Below, piece after piece: positions 16,104 through 26,200 of a DNA stretch of 36,398 nt; the stretch's first letter is position 1, and every line of letters starts with the position of its first letter. The notes under the pieces were generated by a model. The model was not told the origin of the DNA and did no database searches. It saw nothing but the letters and a program-made list of their open reading frames with translations. Origin of the DNA: Ruminococcaceae bacterium AB4001 (GTDB lineage Bacteria > Bacillota > Clostridia > Saccharofermentanales > Saccharofermentanaceae); NCBI GenBank assembly GCA_000621765.1, contig JHXJ01000032.1, forward strand, positions 1 through 36,398, given 5' to 3'. A program made the translations under genes and the position numbers.

Positions 16104-17581
16104 GATTGATCAAAGGCAGAAAGGCGATTCAGATAATGGCAAAGACCGGTTGTGCGATCTTTGCTGTTATGTTTGCCGTATCGCTCTGCCTTCTTTGCAT
16201 GAAGGATATTCCGGTTAAAGCAGATACACAGGTTACTGTCTCTGCAGTTACGAGATCTGCCGGCGTAGGTCCGGGAGATATCCTGATCGTCGATGTCGTG
16301 GCAGACAGCATGCCCGTCATTACAGAATTCGGTCCGATCCTTTTCAATTATGATTCAGAAAAGGCCGAGTTCGTTGCGCTTGACCAGGGTAAAGAACTTA
16401 CGAATTATGCTTTTTCGGAGACAAAGTCAAACGGTGTTCTGACAGTCAGCGGCATCGACCAGATGGTGAGCGTAACCACGGACGAGAATGGAGAAGATGT
16501 CGTATCGGCTTCTTTCTATTCTGAAGACCAGGTCGTGCTTTTCACCGTTACGCTCAGAATATTCCCGAACAGCAACGGCGAGGTCAACTGCTGGATCAGC
16601 GATGCCGGAGTCTTCACATCTCCTGACGGAAGTTCATATGCTTCCATCGGAAGCGGAGTAACTCTCCCCATCATGAACGGCGGCATCTCGAGCAATGCGA
16701 CGATCGCATCCCTTAAGGTAAGGGGAACGACGATCACGCCCGAGTTCAATCCCAATATTACTGAATATACATGCTCCGTTGAGCGTTCGGTAACTGAAGT
16801 CAATGTCAATGTCATCGCGAGCAATCTCTGGGCAGCTGTCATTATCGACGGCAACCAGTATCTGAACGTGGGCGATAATATCGTCAACGTTGATGTTACC
16901 GCCCAGGACGGTATCAACAGAATGCGCTACACGATCCATGTTGTAAGACGTGAGAGTAATGTTCCTGACAATGCATCGCTTGTTGACCTTGACGGAAATA
17001 CATATACCTTCCTTGATGCACCGGAAGATGCAGTAATTCCGGCAGGATTCACACAGACGATGAGATACATCAACGGTTACAGTGTTCCTGCTTATACAAG
17101 GGACGGTGTCACGAGCGTTCTTTTGTATCTGTACGACGGAACACAGAGCCCGGGTTTTTATTTCTATAACAGCACTGCGAAAACAGTTATCAGGTTTGAG
17201 CCTGAGAATACCATCATCGAATCTTCTCAGATATATAAGCCTGTCGAGATCCCTTCAGATGTAGTGGTCCCGGATGAATTTAAACCGGATCTTTTCGATG
17301 ACGGTTCTCTTGTGCTTCCGGGATATAGTAACAGGGACGGCGACTTCATCGTTTATCTTTCAGACGGAAGCGGCAATCAGGGTTTCTATCTTTATAACAA
17401 GATCAACGGTTCGGTCAGTGCGTACAGATTTGCGGATAAAAAAGCCGAACTTCTGTATTCTTATCTGTTTGACGTTTTCCTTGTTATTGCTATTATTGAG
17501 GCGGTCATTATCACGATCACTGTTTATATCGTAAGAAGAATGGTTTCAGACAGGACAAGTCCGAGGCCGAAGAGAGTGTAA
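16100..17581 (+). CDS. Exported cohesin-like/cadherin-like protein with C-terminal membrane anchor
   Basis: This 493-residue protein begins at GTG, overlapping the previous stop by four bases. It has a signal sequence with likely cleavage after VKA (about residue 41). A cohesin-like beta domain follows at about 45-190 (VSAVTRSAGVGPGDILIVDV... FNYDSEKAEFV). A cadherin-like sandwich (PF12733 type) spans about 200-285, with the telltale SLKVRGTTITPEFNPNITEY. Two copies of a ~55-residue module end in GFYFYN and GFYLYN. A transmembrane helix at about 455-478 and a basic tail close it. There is no dockerin and no clear enzyme signature. Its fixed position after the glucosaminidase suggests a partner or scaffold at the cell surface, but this is inference. 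Confidence 0.8.
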   Translation: MRLIKGRKAIQIMAKTGCAIFAVMFAVSLCLLCMKDIPVKADTQVTVSAVTRSAGVGPGDILIVDVVADSMPVITEFGPILFNYDSEKAEFVALDQGKELTNYAFSETKSNGVLTVSGIDQMVSVTTDENGEDVVSASFYSEDQVVLFTVTLRIFPNSNGEVNCWISDAGVFTSPDGSSYASIGSGVTLPIMNGGISSNATIASLKVRGTTITPEFNPNITEYTCSVERSVTEVNVNVIASNLWAAVIIDGNQYLNVGDNIVNVDVTAQDGINRMRYTIHVVRRESNVPDNASLVDLDGNTYTFLDAPEDAVIPAGFTQTMRYINGYSVPAYTRDGVTSVLLYLYDGTQSPGFYFYNSTAKTVIRFEPENTIIESSQIYKPVEIPSDVVVPDEFKPDLFDDGSLVLPGYSNRDGDFIVYLSDGSGNQGFYLYNKINGSVSAYRFADKKAELLYSYLFDVFLVIAIIEAVIITITVYIVRRMVSDRTSPRPKRV

Positions 17582-17590
17582 AGGAAAAAT

Positions 17591-18193
17591 ATGGGACTGA
17601 TAAAAAAGATTGTAGTCGGCGATCCTAGCCTTACCGAGAGTCAGGAAAAGAAACGCAAGCTCTTCATGTATCTTGTGAGCGGCGGTATTACCACAGTCGT
17701 TAACTGGGTACTCTATATAGTTATTGATAAACTTGTAACGGCTGATATGACTGTCAGTCTTTTCGGAAAACCGATATCTCTGAAATACATAATCAACCAG
17801 ATAATCTGCTGGGTTGTTTCGGTCCTTGTTGCATATTTCCTTAACAGGATCACCGTATTCCGTTCTAAGGGAAGTATCTTAAGAGAGCTCATGTCATTTT
17901 TCGGAGCGAGAGTTTTGTCTTTCCTCGTGCTCGAGCTCGGCGTTTATTCACTCATGATTTGGGCATGTGTTTCCATTACGGGTCTTCCTATCGATACCCC
18001 CATGGCAGTGTGGCAGATCTTCATCTGGCCGTTCGCATTTACATATGAATATCTCTGCAAGCTCATCAATGCCGTTTTCGTCGTCATTGCAAACTATGTA
18101 TTGAGTAAGATCATGGTCTTCAAGAAGAAGGACATGGTGGATTATACCGCGGAAGAAAAGAAGGATTCCGGGAAAGAAGAAGCCGATGCCTGA
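17591..18193 (+). CDS. GtrA-like membrane protein
   Basis: The 200-residue protein has four predicted transmembrane helices and the GtrA pattern: FMYLVSGGITTVVNWVLY at the first helix, a VLVAYFLNRITVFRS loop after the second, and VIANYVLSKIMVFKKK after the fourth. GtrA proteins are thought to move polyprenyl-phosphate-linked sugars across the membrane or help glycosylate surface polymers. The tail after residue 180 is highly charged. It starts nine bases after the surface-protein gene with AAGGAAAA upstream, so it probably serves cell-envelope glycan or glycoprotein assembly. The folC start lies inside its 3' end. Confidence 0.88.
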   Translation: MGLIKKIVVGDPSLTESQEKKRKLFMYLVSGGITTVVNWVLYIVIDKLVTADMTVSLFGKPISLKYIINQIICWVVSVLVAYFLNRITVFRSKGSILRELMSFFGARVLSFLVLELGVYSLMIWACVSITGLPIDTPMAVWQIFIWPFAFTYEYLCKLINAVFVVIANYVLSKIMVFKKKDMVDYTAEEKKDSGKEEADA

Positions 18194-19577
18194 TTCCAGA
18201 GTGCCTGACGTTCTGACCGGTGCACTGCAATTCGGAATCAAACCCGGTCTTGAACGCATCAGCGGACTTATGAGGCTTTTAGGTGACCCTCAGGACAGCT
18301 TCAGATCTGTCCATATCGCCGGAACAAACGGCAAGGGTTCTGTCGCTTCTTTCATCTCATCGATAATGGCTTCAAGCGGCAAAAAGGTTGGCGTGTTTAC
18401 GTCACCCTATCTTGAACGTTTTTCCGAGCGCATCAGGATCATCGACGGTAAAGAAGGACTTCAAAGATACGTCGAAGATGATTCTTACGGCGAGATAGAC
18501 CAGAAGTCTCTTGATAAGTATTCCGATATGGTAAAGAAAGCCAAAGAGAAACTGGTCAGTGAAGGCCTGACGGATGAGCCGACGGAGTTTGAACTGATCA
18601 CGGCGATCTGCTTCCTATATTTTGCAGATGAGAAGATCGATGTGGCCGTACTTGAGACCGGACTTGGCGGAAGACTTGATTCCACCAACATCATCAAAGA
18701 TCCTCTTGTCACAGTCATCACCGCAATGGGCCTGGATCACACCGGCGTGCTGGGTAATACCATTTCCGAGATCGCAGGCGAGAAGGCAGGCATCTTCAAA
18801 GAAGGTTCACCATGTGTCTGTTTTGATCCTGACCTCATGATACTTCCCGATGAGATGAGATCTGATGTAAGGAAGACATTCATCGCCCGGGCAGATGAGA
18901 AGAATATAGATATATCTTTTGCAGGATCAGAGGATGCCTTTGAAAGCGCCGAATTCACAAAAGACGGAAAGATGAGATTTACCTACGACGGTATTTCATA
19001 TGAGACCGTGCTTAACGGAAAGCACCAGGTCGGAAATGCCGTTACTGCGATCGAAGCATGCAGAAAATGCGGGATTGACGAAGAGTCTATAAGGTCCGGC
19101 ATATCGCTTGCAAGATGGAAATGCAGGGCAGAGATCCTTAGTACTGATCCCGTGACGATAATCGACGGCGGCCATAATCCGCAGGGCGCAGAGAGCCTTG
19201 CTGAGACAATGAACGTCATGCTGGCCGGTTCAATTAAAGGCAAACCTGTAAGACTTCTCATGGGCGTAATGGCTGATAAGGATGTGGCAGGGATCCTCGA
19301 AGCCTATAAAAAATGCGGCATCAACGTAACCGGAGCCGTGACTGTAACGCCCGAGAATCCCAGAAGCGAACCTGCCGATGTTCTCGCGCGAAAAATCAAA
19401 CTTGTGTATAATATCTCCGACGATTTGGAGGTCTGTCCGGATGCCGGAGAAGGCGCGAAAAGGGCATACCTGAAATCCGTCGAAGACGGCAAGGTACTTC
19501 TTGCCACAGGATCGCTCTATCTTACGGGGCAGATCAGAGCAACGTTGAAAGGATTGATTGAATGCACGACTATTTAA
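18186..19577 (+). CDS. folC: Folylpolyglutamate synthase / dihydrofolate synthase
   Basis: This 463-residue Mur-ligase-like enzyme adds glutamate to dihydropteroate and folates in the cytoplasm. The ATP loop is GTNGKGS at residues 46-52, followed by VGVFTSPYLERFSERI. AVLETGLGGRLDSTN and a TVITAMGLDHTGVLG block ending near GEKAGIFKEG are conserved, as is IIDGGHNPQGAESL at the start of the C-terminal glutamate-ligase domain. The length fits the bifunctional enzymes, with an insertion near residues 85-110 (IDGKEGLQRYVEDDSYGEID) that is somewhat long. Translation is coupled: the start overlaps the GtrA gene by eight bases and its end overlaps the next gene by sixteen. Confidence 0.95.
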   Translation: MPDSRVPDVLTGALQFGIKPGLERISGLMRLLGDPQDSFRSVHIAGTNGKGSVASFISSIMASSGKKVGVFTSPYLERFSERIRIIDGKEGLQRYVEDDSYGEIDQKSLDKYSDMVKKAKEKLVSEGLTDEPTEFELITAICFLYFADEKIDVAVLETGLGGRLDSTNIIKDPLVTVITAMGLDHTGVLGNTISEIAGEKAGIFKEGSPCVCFDPDLMILPDEMRSDVRKTFIARADEKNIDISFAGSEDAFESAEFTKDGKMRFTYDGISYETVLNGKHQVGNAVTAIEACRKCGIDEESIRSGISLARWKCRAEILSTDPVTIIDGGHNPQGAESLAETMNVMLAGSIKGKPVRLLMGVMADKDVAGILEAYKKCGINVTGAVTVTPENPRSEPADVLARKIKLVYNISDDLEVCPDAGEGAKRAYLKSVEDGKVLLATGSLYLTGQIRATLKGLIECTTI

Positions 19578-20554
19578 GCTTATGCATGATGATACAGCCT
19601 ATAAATGAGTCCAGCCTCATTCTTTTCGACGTCAGCAATGAAGAAAAGGCAAGAATCGTCCGCCAGTTTAACAGGGCATTACAGAACAGCCAGGGTGACG
19701 GCACCGATGTTGCCCAGATATTCTTAAAACCCCTTATCTCACAGTACCAGAAATGGGGCGACCCGGCATTGATCTTCGGACTCTGTCTTGCAAGAGAAGG
19801 TCAGTTTAAAAGAGCTGAGGGCAGCCTCGTATTTGCCATACAGGGAGTGCTCGGCACCGAGCAGTATCTGACGATCGCCCAGGAGGCGCTCAGGATGGTC
19901 AGAGAGGATATCAAGAATCCTCCGGCTGATCTCCCGCCCGCAGATATCGCCGGCAAGCTCAAGAATGCACAGATGGCTTCAGGTTCTTCGCCTGCGGCAA
20001 GAGCCAACTTCCAGGCACCGATCCTGACAAAGGCGCAGAAGACTTCAGAACCGCCTCAAATGGCCTCTTCCAAAGAGAGAAGGGACATCATGATGCGTTC
20101 CGGCGGAGTGGCCGATGAACTGCCGGATGATTCAATAGATATTGAGGATATAAAATCTCCCAGAGAGAGGATGAGAACTTTAGTCATCACAGGCGTCGTA
20201 ATTCTGTCAATGTTACTAGTGACGATGCTCATCATCTTTGGTATTATTCCTCTGATAAAACAGATCGAAGCCGGAGCAGCGGCGCAGGACAGACTCGATT
20301 ATCTGCACCACGAGTTCCACAGGAACAGATTTGATCCGGAGGTTTCGGCGCTTGTAAGTGCTTACGAATCAAGCTACGGAACCATCAATACCGAAGGTAT
20401 GTCTCCCCAGGATACGGTGGAGCACACCATCGAATTTGAGACGGAGACTACAAGCGAGACTACGGTCGATACAGCGCCCACGCCATATCTGGCAGAGACG
20501 ACAACACAGGGAGAGACTACAGCTCCTGAAGAGACGACTCAAGGGGAAGAATGA
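19562..20554 (+). CDS. Single-pass membrane protein of unknown function with Thr/Glu-rich tail
   Basis: I do not recognise this 330-residue protein. Residues 1-120 are helical and could be TPR-like (ARIVRQFNRALQN, PALIFGLCLAREGQFKRAEG, YLTIAQEALRMV). A polar Ala/Pro-rich linker follows to about residue 200, then one transmembrane helix at about 205-227. The exterior is a short helical region and a low-complexity C-terminus rich in Thr, Glu and Pro (about 285-330). The topology suggests a cytoplasmic domain with an external stalk. The start overlaps folC by sixteen bases, with AAAGGA upstream. It ends in an ATGA overlap with thrC, so it is part of the same operon. Confidence 0.75.
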   Translation: MHDYLSLCMMIQPINESSLILFDVSNEEKARIVRQFNRALQNSQGDGTDVAQIFLKPLISQYQKWGDPALIFGLCLAREGQFKRAEGSLVFAIQGVLGTEQYLTIAQEALRMVREDIKNPPADLPPADIAGKLKNAQMASGSSPAARANFQAPILTKAQKTSEPPQMASSKERRDIMMRSGGVADELPDDSIDIEDIKSPRERMRTLVITGVVILSMLLVTMLIIFGIIPLIKQIEAGAAAQDRLDYLHHEFHRNRFDPEVSALVSAYESSYGTINTEGMSPQDTVEHTIEFETETTSETTVDTAPTPYLAETTTQGETTAPEETTQGEE

Positions 20555-22059
20555 TGAATTATATAAGTACAAGAGGATTTGAAGAGAAGTTTACTTCCAG
20601 CGAAGCGATCGTTAGAGGTATCGCTCCCGACGGCGGCCTTTTCGTACCCGAATCCATTCCTCAGCTTACAAAAGAAGATCTTGAAGCAATGCAGACGATG
20701 CAGTTCTACCAGCTGTCCGCATTTGTTCTTTCCAAGTTCCTTATGGATTTCACGGAATCAGAGCTTCTTGAATATACAAAGCAGGCTTATTCTGAGGACA
20801 AGTGGGGAGAAAATCCCATTCCTCTCGTCCAGCTCAATGAATATAACGACAGAGAATATATACTCGAGCTCTGGCACGGACCTACGTGCGCATTTAAGGA
20901 TGTCGCACTCCAGCTCCTGCCTCATCTCATGACCGCTTCCGCAAAGAAGATAGGTTTAAACAAGAAGATCTGCATTCTTACCGCAACATCAGGTGATACC
21001 GGTAAGGCCGCACTCGAAGGCTTCAAGGATCTTCCCGGAACAGAGATCATCGTCTTCTATCCGACAGGCGGCGTATCTGAGGCGCAGAAACTCCAGATGA
21101 CGACTACGGGCGGTTCCAATACTCACGTAATCGCAGTCAACGGATGCTTTGACGACGCACAGACAGGCGTTAAGAGGATCTTCGGAGACATGGAATTTGC
21201 CATCACTCTTGATGAGCATGACATCATGCTCTCTTCCGCAAACTCCATCAACTGGGGAAGATTGGCACCCCAGATCGCTTACTATGTATATTCATATGTA
21301 GAACTCTTGAGAAAGGGCAAGATCGATCTTACCGAGTCGTTCAACATCGTTGTTCCTACTGGTAACTTCGGTAATATCCTTGCTGCATGGTTTGCAAAGC
21401 AGATGGGTATCCCGGTTCACAAGCTCATCTGCGCTTCGAACCGCAATAAGGTCCTCTGCGACTTCTTCTCAAGCGGCGTTTATGACCGCAACAGAGAGTT
21501 CTTCAAGACAACATCTCCTTCAATGGATATCCTCATCTCTTCGAATCTCGAGAGACTCCTTTTCGAGATCACGGACAAGGATTCCCAGAAGGTAAATGAA
21601 TGGATGAACGATCTTTTCGAATCCGGCAAGTACAGTGTCGACAAGGATACATTGAAGGCACTGCAGAGACTCTTCGTCGGCGGCTTTGCTGATGAGACCG
21701 GTGTAGCGAAAACGATACTCGATGTTTACGACCGTACGGATCATGTAATCGATCCTCACACGGCAGTAGGCTTTAACATCTACGGCAGATATCATTCCAG
21801 ATCAGGCGACGAGAGCAAGACTGTCTTTGCTTCTACGGCATCACCGTTCAAGTTCGCTCCGGCTGTTATGGATGCTTTAAGAGGAGCAGGTTATTCCGAC
21901 AACAAGGAAATACCCGATATCATCGCCGAACTTGCCGAAGAGAGCGGACTCGAGCTTCCTCAGTCTATCTCGGAATTACCGTCGCTTGAAGTAAGGCATA
22001 AGGATGTTATCGAGAAGGAACAGATGATGAGCATCGTGCGCAAGATCCTTCTTGATTGA
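20551..22059 (+). CDS. thrC: Threonine synthase
   Basis: The 502-residue pyridoxal-phosphate enzyme makes threonine from O-phosphohomoserine. The N-terminus STRG...APDGGLFVPESIP is typical of the longer (class 1, ~500-residue) threonine synthases. PTCAFKDVALQLLPHLM contains the cofactor lysine K116, ATSGDTGKAALEGF forms the phosphate loop, and NWGRLAPQIAYY and PTGNFGNILAAWFAKQMG are conserved substrate and cofactor segments. The start overlaps the preceding stop as ATGATGA; the second ATG at 20554 is an equally possible start. It is the last gene of the dgt operon and is followed by a terminator. Confidence 0.96.
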   Translation: MMNYISTRGFEEKFTSSEAIVRGIAPDGGLFVPESIPQLTKEDLEAMQTMQFYQLSAFVLSKFLMDFTESELLEYTKQAYSEDKWGENPIPLVQLNEYNDREYILELWHGPTCAFKDVALQLLPHLMTASAKKIGLNKKICILTATSGDTGKAALEGFKDLPGTEIIVFYPTGGVSEAQKLQMTTTGGSNTHVIAVNGCFDDAQTGVKRIFGDMEFAITLDEHDIMLSSANSINWGRLAPQIAYYVYSYVELLRKGKIDLTESFNIVVPTGNFGNILAAWFAKQMGIPVHKLICASNRNKVLCDFFSSGVYDRNREFFKTTSPSMDILISSNLERLLFEITDKDSQKVNEWMNDLFESGKYSVDKDTLKALQRLFVGGFADETGVAKTILDVYDRTDHVIDPHTAVGFNIYGRYHSRSGDESKTVFASTASPFKFAPAVMDALRGAGYSDNKEIPDIIAELAEESGLELPQSISELPSLEVRHKDVIEKEQMMSIVRKILLD

Positions 22060-22069
22060 TTAGATTTTT

Positions 22070-22103
22070 AAGGCTTTTCTCTCAACGGAAAAGCCTTTTT
22101 TAT
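22070..22103 (+). terminator. thrC terminator, or attenuator in front of carA
   Basis: AAGGCTTTT (22070-22078) pairs perfectly with AAAAGCCTT (22089-22097), extended by a C-G pair, and is followed by TTTTTTA. It starts 11 bases after the thrC stop and ends only some 20 bases before the carA start. I see no clear promoter between it and carA. Confidence 0.85.
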
Positions 22104-22121
22104 AAAAGGGGGTTAAACAAT

Positions 22122-23201
22122 ATGAAACGTTATCTTGTATTAGAGAACGGAAATGTTTATGAAGGCGAGGCAATGGGTGCCGAGGGCAGTGTTATCTCGG
22201 AGATAGTATTTACTACCGCGATGACTGCTTACTTAGAGACTCTGACTGATCCGAGCTACAAAGGCCAGGCAGTAGTCCAGACATTCCCCCTGATAGGAAA
22301 CTACGGAATAATTACTCCTGATATGGAGAGCGATAAGGTCAACGTATCAGGCTACATCGTAAGGGAAGTATGCGATCTTCCTTCGAACTTCAGATGTGAG
22401 ACTGATCTTGATACATTCCTTAAAGAGCAGGGCATCCCGGGACTCAAAGGAATCGACACGAGAGCGCTTACAAAGTGCCTGAGAGAATCCGGTACGATGA
22501 ACGGCGCGATCTGCGACCGTCCCGATGAGTTCTCGTTAGATGAGATCAAGGCATATAAGATCAAGGATCCTGTCGAAGAAGTTACGACCAAGGCTGAAGA
22601 GATCGTCGAAGCAAAAGACGAAATTAAGTTCAAGGTTGCAATGTTCGACTTCGGCATCAAGAGAAACATCTCAAGAGAGCTCGCGAAAAGAGGATGCGAA
22701 GTACATCTTCTTCCTGCTGATACGACAGCGGCTCAGGTAATGGAGATCAATCCTGACGGTATCTTCCTGTCCAATGGTCCGGGAGATCCTGAAGACAATG
22801 TAAAAGCCATAGAGACGATGAAGGTGCTTAAGGATTCAGGCATTCCGATCATGGGAATCTGCTTAGGCCACCAGATCCTTGCGCTGGCGCACGGCTTTAA
22901 GACTTCCAAGCTGAAGTACGGACACAGAGGTGCCAACCATCCTGTTAAAGATCTTGAGACCGGCAGAGTCTACATCACATCACAGAACCACGGATATCAG
23001 GTATTAAGTGATTCGATCGATCCTTCCATCGCAAGAGAGCTCTTCGTCAACGTTAACGACGGTACAAACGAAGGAATCAGATATTTAAATAAACCCGCTT
23101 ACTCGGTACAGTTCCATCCGGAAGCATGCGGAGGACCGAAGGATTCGGAATTCCTTTTCGACATGTTCATCAAGATGATGGAAGACAAGGAGGAGAAATA
23201 A
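22122..23201 (+). CDS. carA: Carbamoyl-phosphate synthase small (glutaminase) subunit
   Basis: This 359-residue subunit hydrolyses glutamine and channels ammonia to the large subunit. The N-terminal CPSase domain (LENGNVYEGEAMGAEG..., NYGIITPDMES, GIDTRALT) is followed by a class I glutamine amidotransferase domain. The latter has GICLGHQ with the nucleophile C247, GHRGANHPV, TSQNHGYQV, and the His/Glu pair in VQFHPEACGGP. The start at 22122 follows a purine-rich AAAAGGGGG site; an in-frame ATG at 22056 lies upstream of the terminator and would add unrelated residues. The carB-dapF gene starts one base after the carA stop. Confidence 0.96.
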   Translation: MKRYLVLENGNVYEGEAMGAEGSVISEIVFTTAMTAYLETLTDPSYKGQAVVQTFPLIGNYGIITPDMESDKVNVSGYIVREVCDLPSNFRCETDLDTFLKEQGIPGLKGIDTRALTKCLRESGTMNGAICDRPDEFSLDEIKAYKIKDPVEEVTTKAEEIVEAKDEIKFKVAMFDFGIKRNISRELAKRGCEVHLLPADTTAAQVMEINPDGIFLSNGPGDPEDNVKAIETMKVLKDSGIPIMGICLGHQILALAHGFKTSKLKYGHRGANHPVKDLETGRVYITSQNHGYQVLSDSIDPSIARELFVNVNDGTNEGIRYLNKPAYSVQFHPEACGGPKDSEFLFDMFIKMMEDKEEK

Positions 23202-23202
23202 T

Positions 23203-26200
23203 ATGCCGCTGGATAAAACAATAAGAAAAGTCCTTGTTATCGGATCAGGTCCTATCGTAATCGGCCAGGCAGCCGAATTCGACTACGCAGGCACACAGGC
23301 CTGCAGAGCCTTAAGAGAAGACGGCATCGAGATCGTGCTCCTCAACTCCAACCCTGCTACCATCATGACCGACAAGTCGATGGCAGATAAGATCTACATC
23401 GAACCTCTTACACTTACGACAGTTAAGAGAATAATCGAGACTGAAAGACCTGACTCGATCCTCTCAGGATTAGGCGGTCAGACTGCACTCACACTGTGCA
23501 TGCAGCTCGCCAAGGAAGGCTTCCTTGAATCCCACGGCGTTAAGCTCTTGGGCTCATCACCCGAGTGCATCGACAAGGCAGAAGACCGCCAGATGTTCAA
23601 GGATACGATGGAAGCCATCGGCCAGCCCTGCATTCCTTCAAAGGTCGTAACAACAGTTGAGGATGCTCTGGATTTCGCTGAAGAGATCGGCTATCCGGTC
23701 ATCGTAAGACCTGCTTTCACATTAGGCGGAACGGGCGGCGGAATCGCAAACGATAAGGAAGAACTCCATGAGATCGCAAGAAACGGTCTTGCATTGTCTC
23801 CTATTACACAGGTCCTCATCGAGCGCGGTATCGCAGGCTGGAAAGAGATCGAGTTCGAAGTCATCAGGGATAAGGACGGCAACGTCATTACGGTCTGCTC
23901 GATGGAGAACTTGGACCCCGTCGGCGTACACACAGGAGACTCTATCGTTATCGCTCCTGCTGTAACGCTCTCAGACAAAGAATATCAGATGCTCAGAACA
24001 GCATCGCTTAACATCATTGAAGCACTGGGCGTTGAAGGCGGCTGTAACTGCCAGTTCGCGCTTAACCCGAACTCATTTGAATATGCGGTAATCGAAGTTA
24101 ACCCGAGAGTTTCAAGATCTTCAGCGCTTGCTTCAAAGGCAACAGGTTATCCGATCGCCAAGGTTGCAACGAAGATCGCAATAGGTTACAGACTCCACGA
24201 GATCGTAAATGCGGTAACGGGTCACACATATGCAGCTTTCGAGCCTGCTCTGGACTACGTTGCTGTTAAGTATCCGAAGTGGCCTTTCGACAAGTTCGTC
24301 TATGCGAAGAGAGACCTCGGCACACAGATGAAGGCGACGGGCGAAGTCATGGCGATCTCCGATTCATTCGAGAGCGCGCTCATGAAGGCTGTAAGAGGCG
24401 CAGAGATCTCAGCTGATACACTTCACCTTAAGAAGATGGAAGATGTTGCTGACGAAGACCTCATGCCTAACTGCATCAGACCTACTGACGAGAGACTTTT
24501 CTATGTCGCTGAGGCGATCAGAAGAGGAATCGACATCGCTGAGATAAACAGGAACACAAAGATCGACATGTGGTTCCTTTCCAAGATCAGGAACCTCGTT
24601 GAATTCGAAAAGAATATATCAGGAAGAGAGATCTCTTTCGATGAATACGTAAAGGCCAAGAAGTTAGGCTTCACCGACAAGGCTGTCGCAAGGATCACAG
24701 GCAAGCCCGTCACATATGAACTCAAGCCTACGTTCAAGATGGTTGATACATGCGCAGGCGAGTTCGAAGCTCACACGCCTTACTTCTATGCGACATTCAA
24801 CAGACCTGAAGAAGGCGGCGAGAACGAAGCAGATTTCGAGAAGGCAGGAGATAAGGACAAGCAGACTGTAATCGTATTCGGTTCAGGCCCGATCCGTATC
24901 GGTCAGGGTATCGAGTTCGACTATGCAGCAGTTCACTGCGTACATGCATTAAGAGACCTGGGCTACAGAGTTGTTATCGTAAACAACAACCCTGAGACGG
25001 TTTCAACTGACTTCGACACAGGCGACAGACTCTACTTTGAACCTCTTACACCGGAAGACGTAATGAACATCGTTCATCAGGAAAAGCCGTTCGGCGTAGT
25101 TGTAGCATTCGGCGGACAGACAGCTATCAAGCTCACGAAAACATTGTCCGAGAACAACGTTAACATCATCGGTACATCAGCTGATTCGATCGACATGGCA
25201 GAAGACCGTGAGAGATTCGATGAGCTTCTTGAGAGACTCGGAATCGCAAGACCTAAGGGCTTCTCAGTCCTTACACTGGAAGAAGCTTTACATGCAGCTA
25301 ACGCACTCGAATATCCGGTGCTCTTAAGACCTTCTTACGTCCTTGGCGGTCAGAACATGATCATTGCCTTCAACGACGAAGACGTTAATGAGTACATGAG
25401 GATCATCTTAGCGCAGGGCATCGAGAACCCTGTCCTCATCGACAAGTACATCCAGGGTAAGGAGATCGAAGTAGATGCGATCTACGACGGTAAGGATGTC
25501 CTTATCCCGGGTCTCATGGAACACGTTGAACGTGCAGGCATCCACTCCGGTGACTCGATCGCAATGTATCCTGCAAAGCACATCTACGATGACATGTACA
25601 AGAAACTTGCAGATACGACGATCGCACTCTGCGACGGCCTCAAGTCAACCGGTATCGTAAACATCCAGTACATCGTTAAGGACAACAGGATCTACGTAAT
25701 CGAGGTCAATCCGAGAGCTTCAAGAACCGTTCCTTACATGAGCAAGGTTACAGGCATTCCGATGGTAGACGTAGCCATCGAAGTCAGCCTCGGTACCAAA
25801 CTTGCAGACATGGATTACGGCACAGGTTTCTACAGACAGTCACCTTATACAGCTGTAAAGGTTCCTGTATTCTCTTTTGAGAAGCTCACAGACGTTGATA
25901 CACAGTTAGGACCTGAGATGAAGTCAACTGGTGAGGTATTAGGCGTCGGAAGAAACCTCTCAGAAGCTCTGTATAAGGGCCTCGTAGCAGCCGGTTACAA
26001 GATGTATAAGCGCGGAGGCGTCTTCATCACGGTAAGAAATTCCGACAAGATGGAGATCGTTGAGATCGCAAAGAAGTTCGACATCATGGGCTTTAAGCTC
26101 TATGCGACACACGGCACGGCTGAAGCTTTGAGACTTGCTGGAATGGAAGTTTCCGAAGTATCGAAGATCCACGAGTCTGATGAAAACAACACAATGTCTC

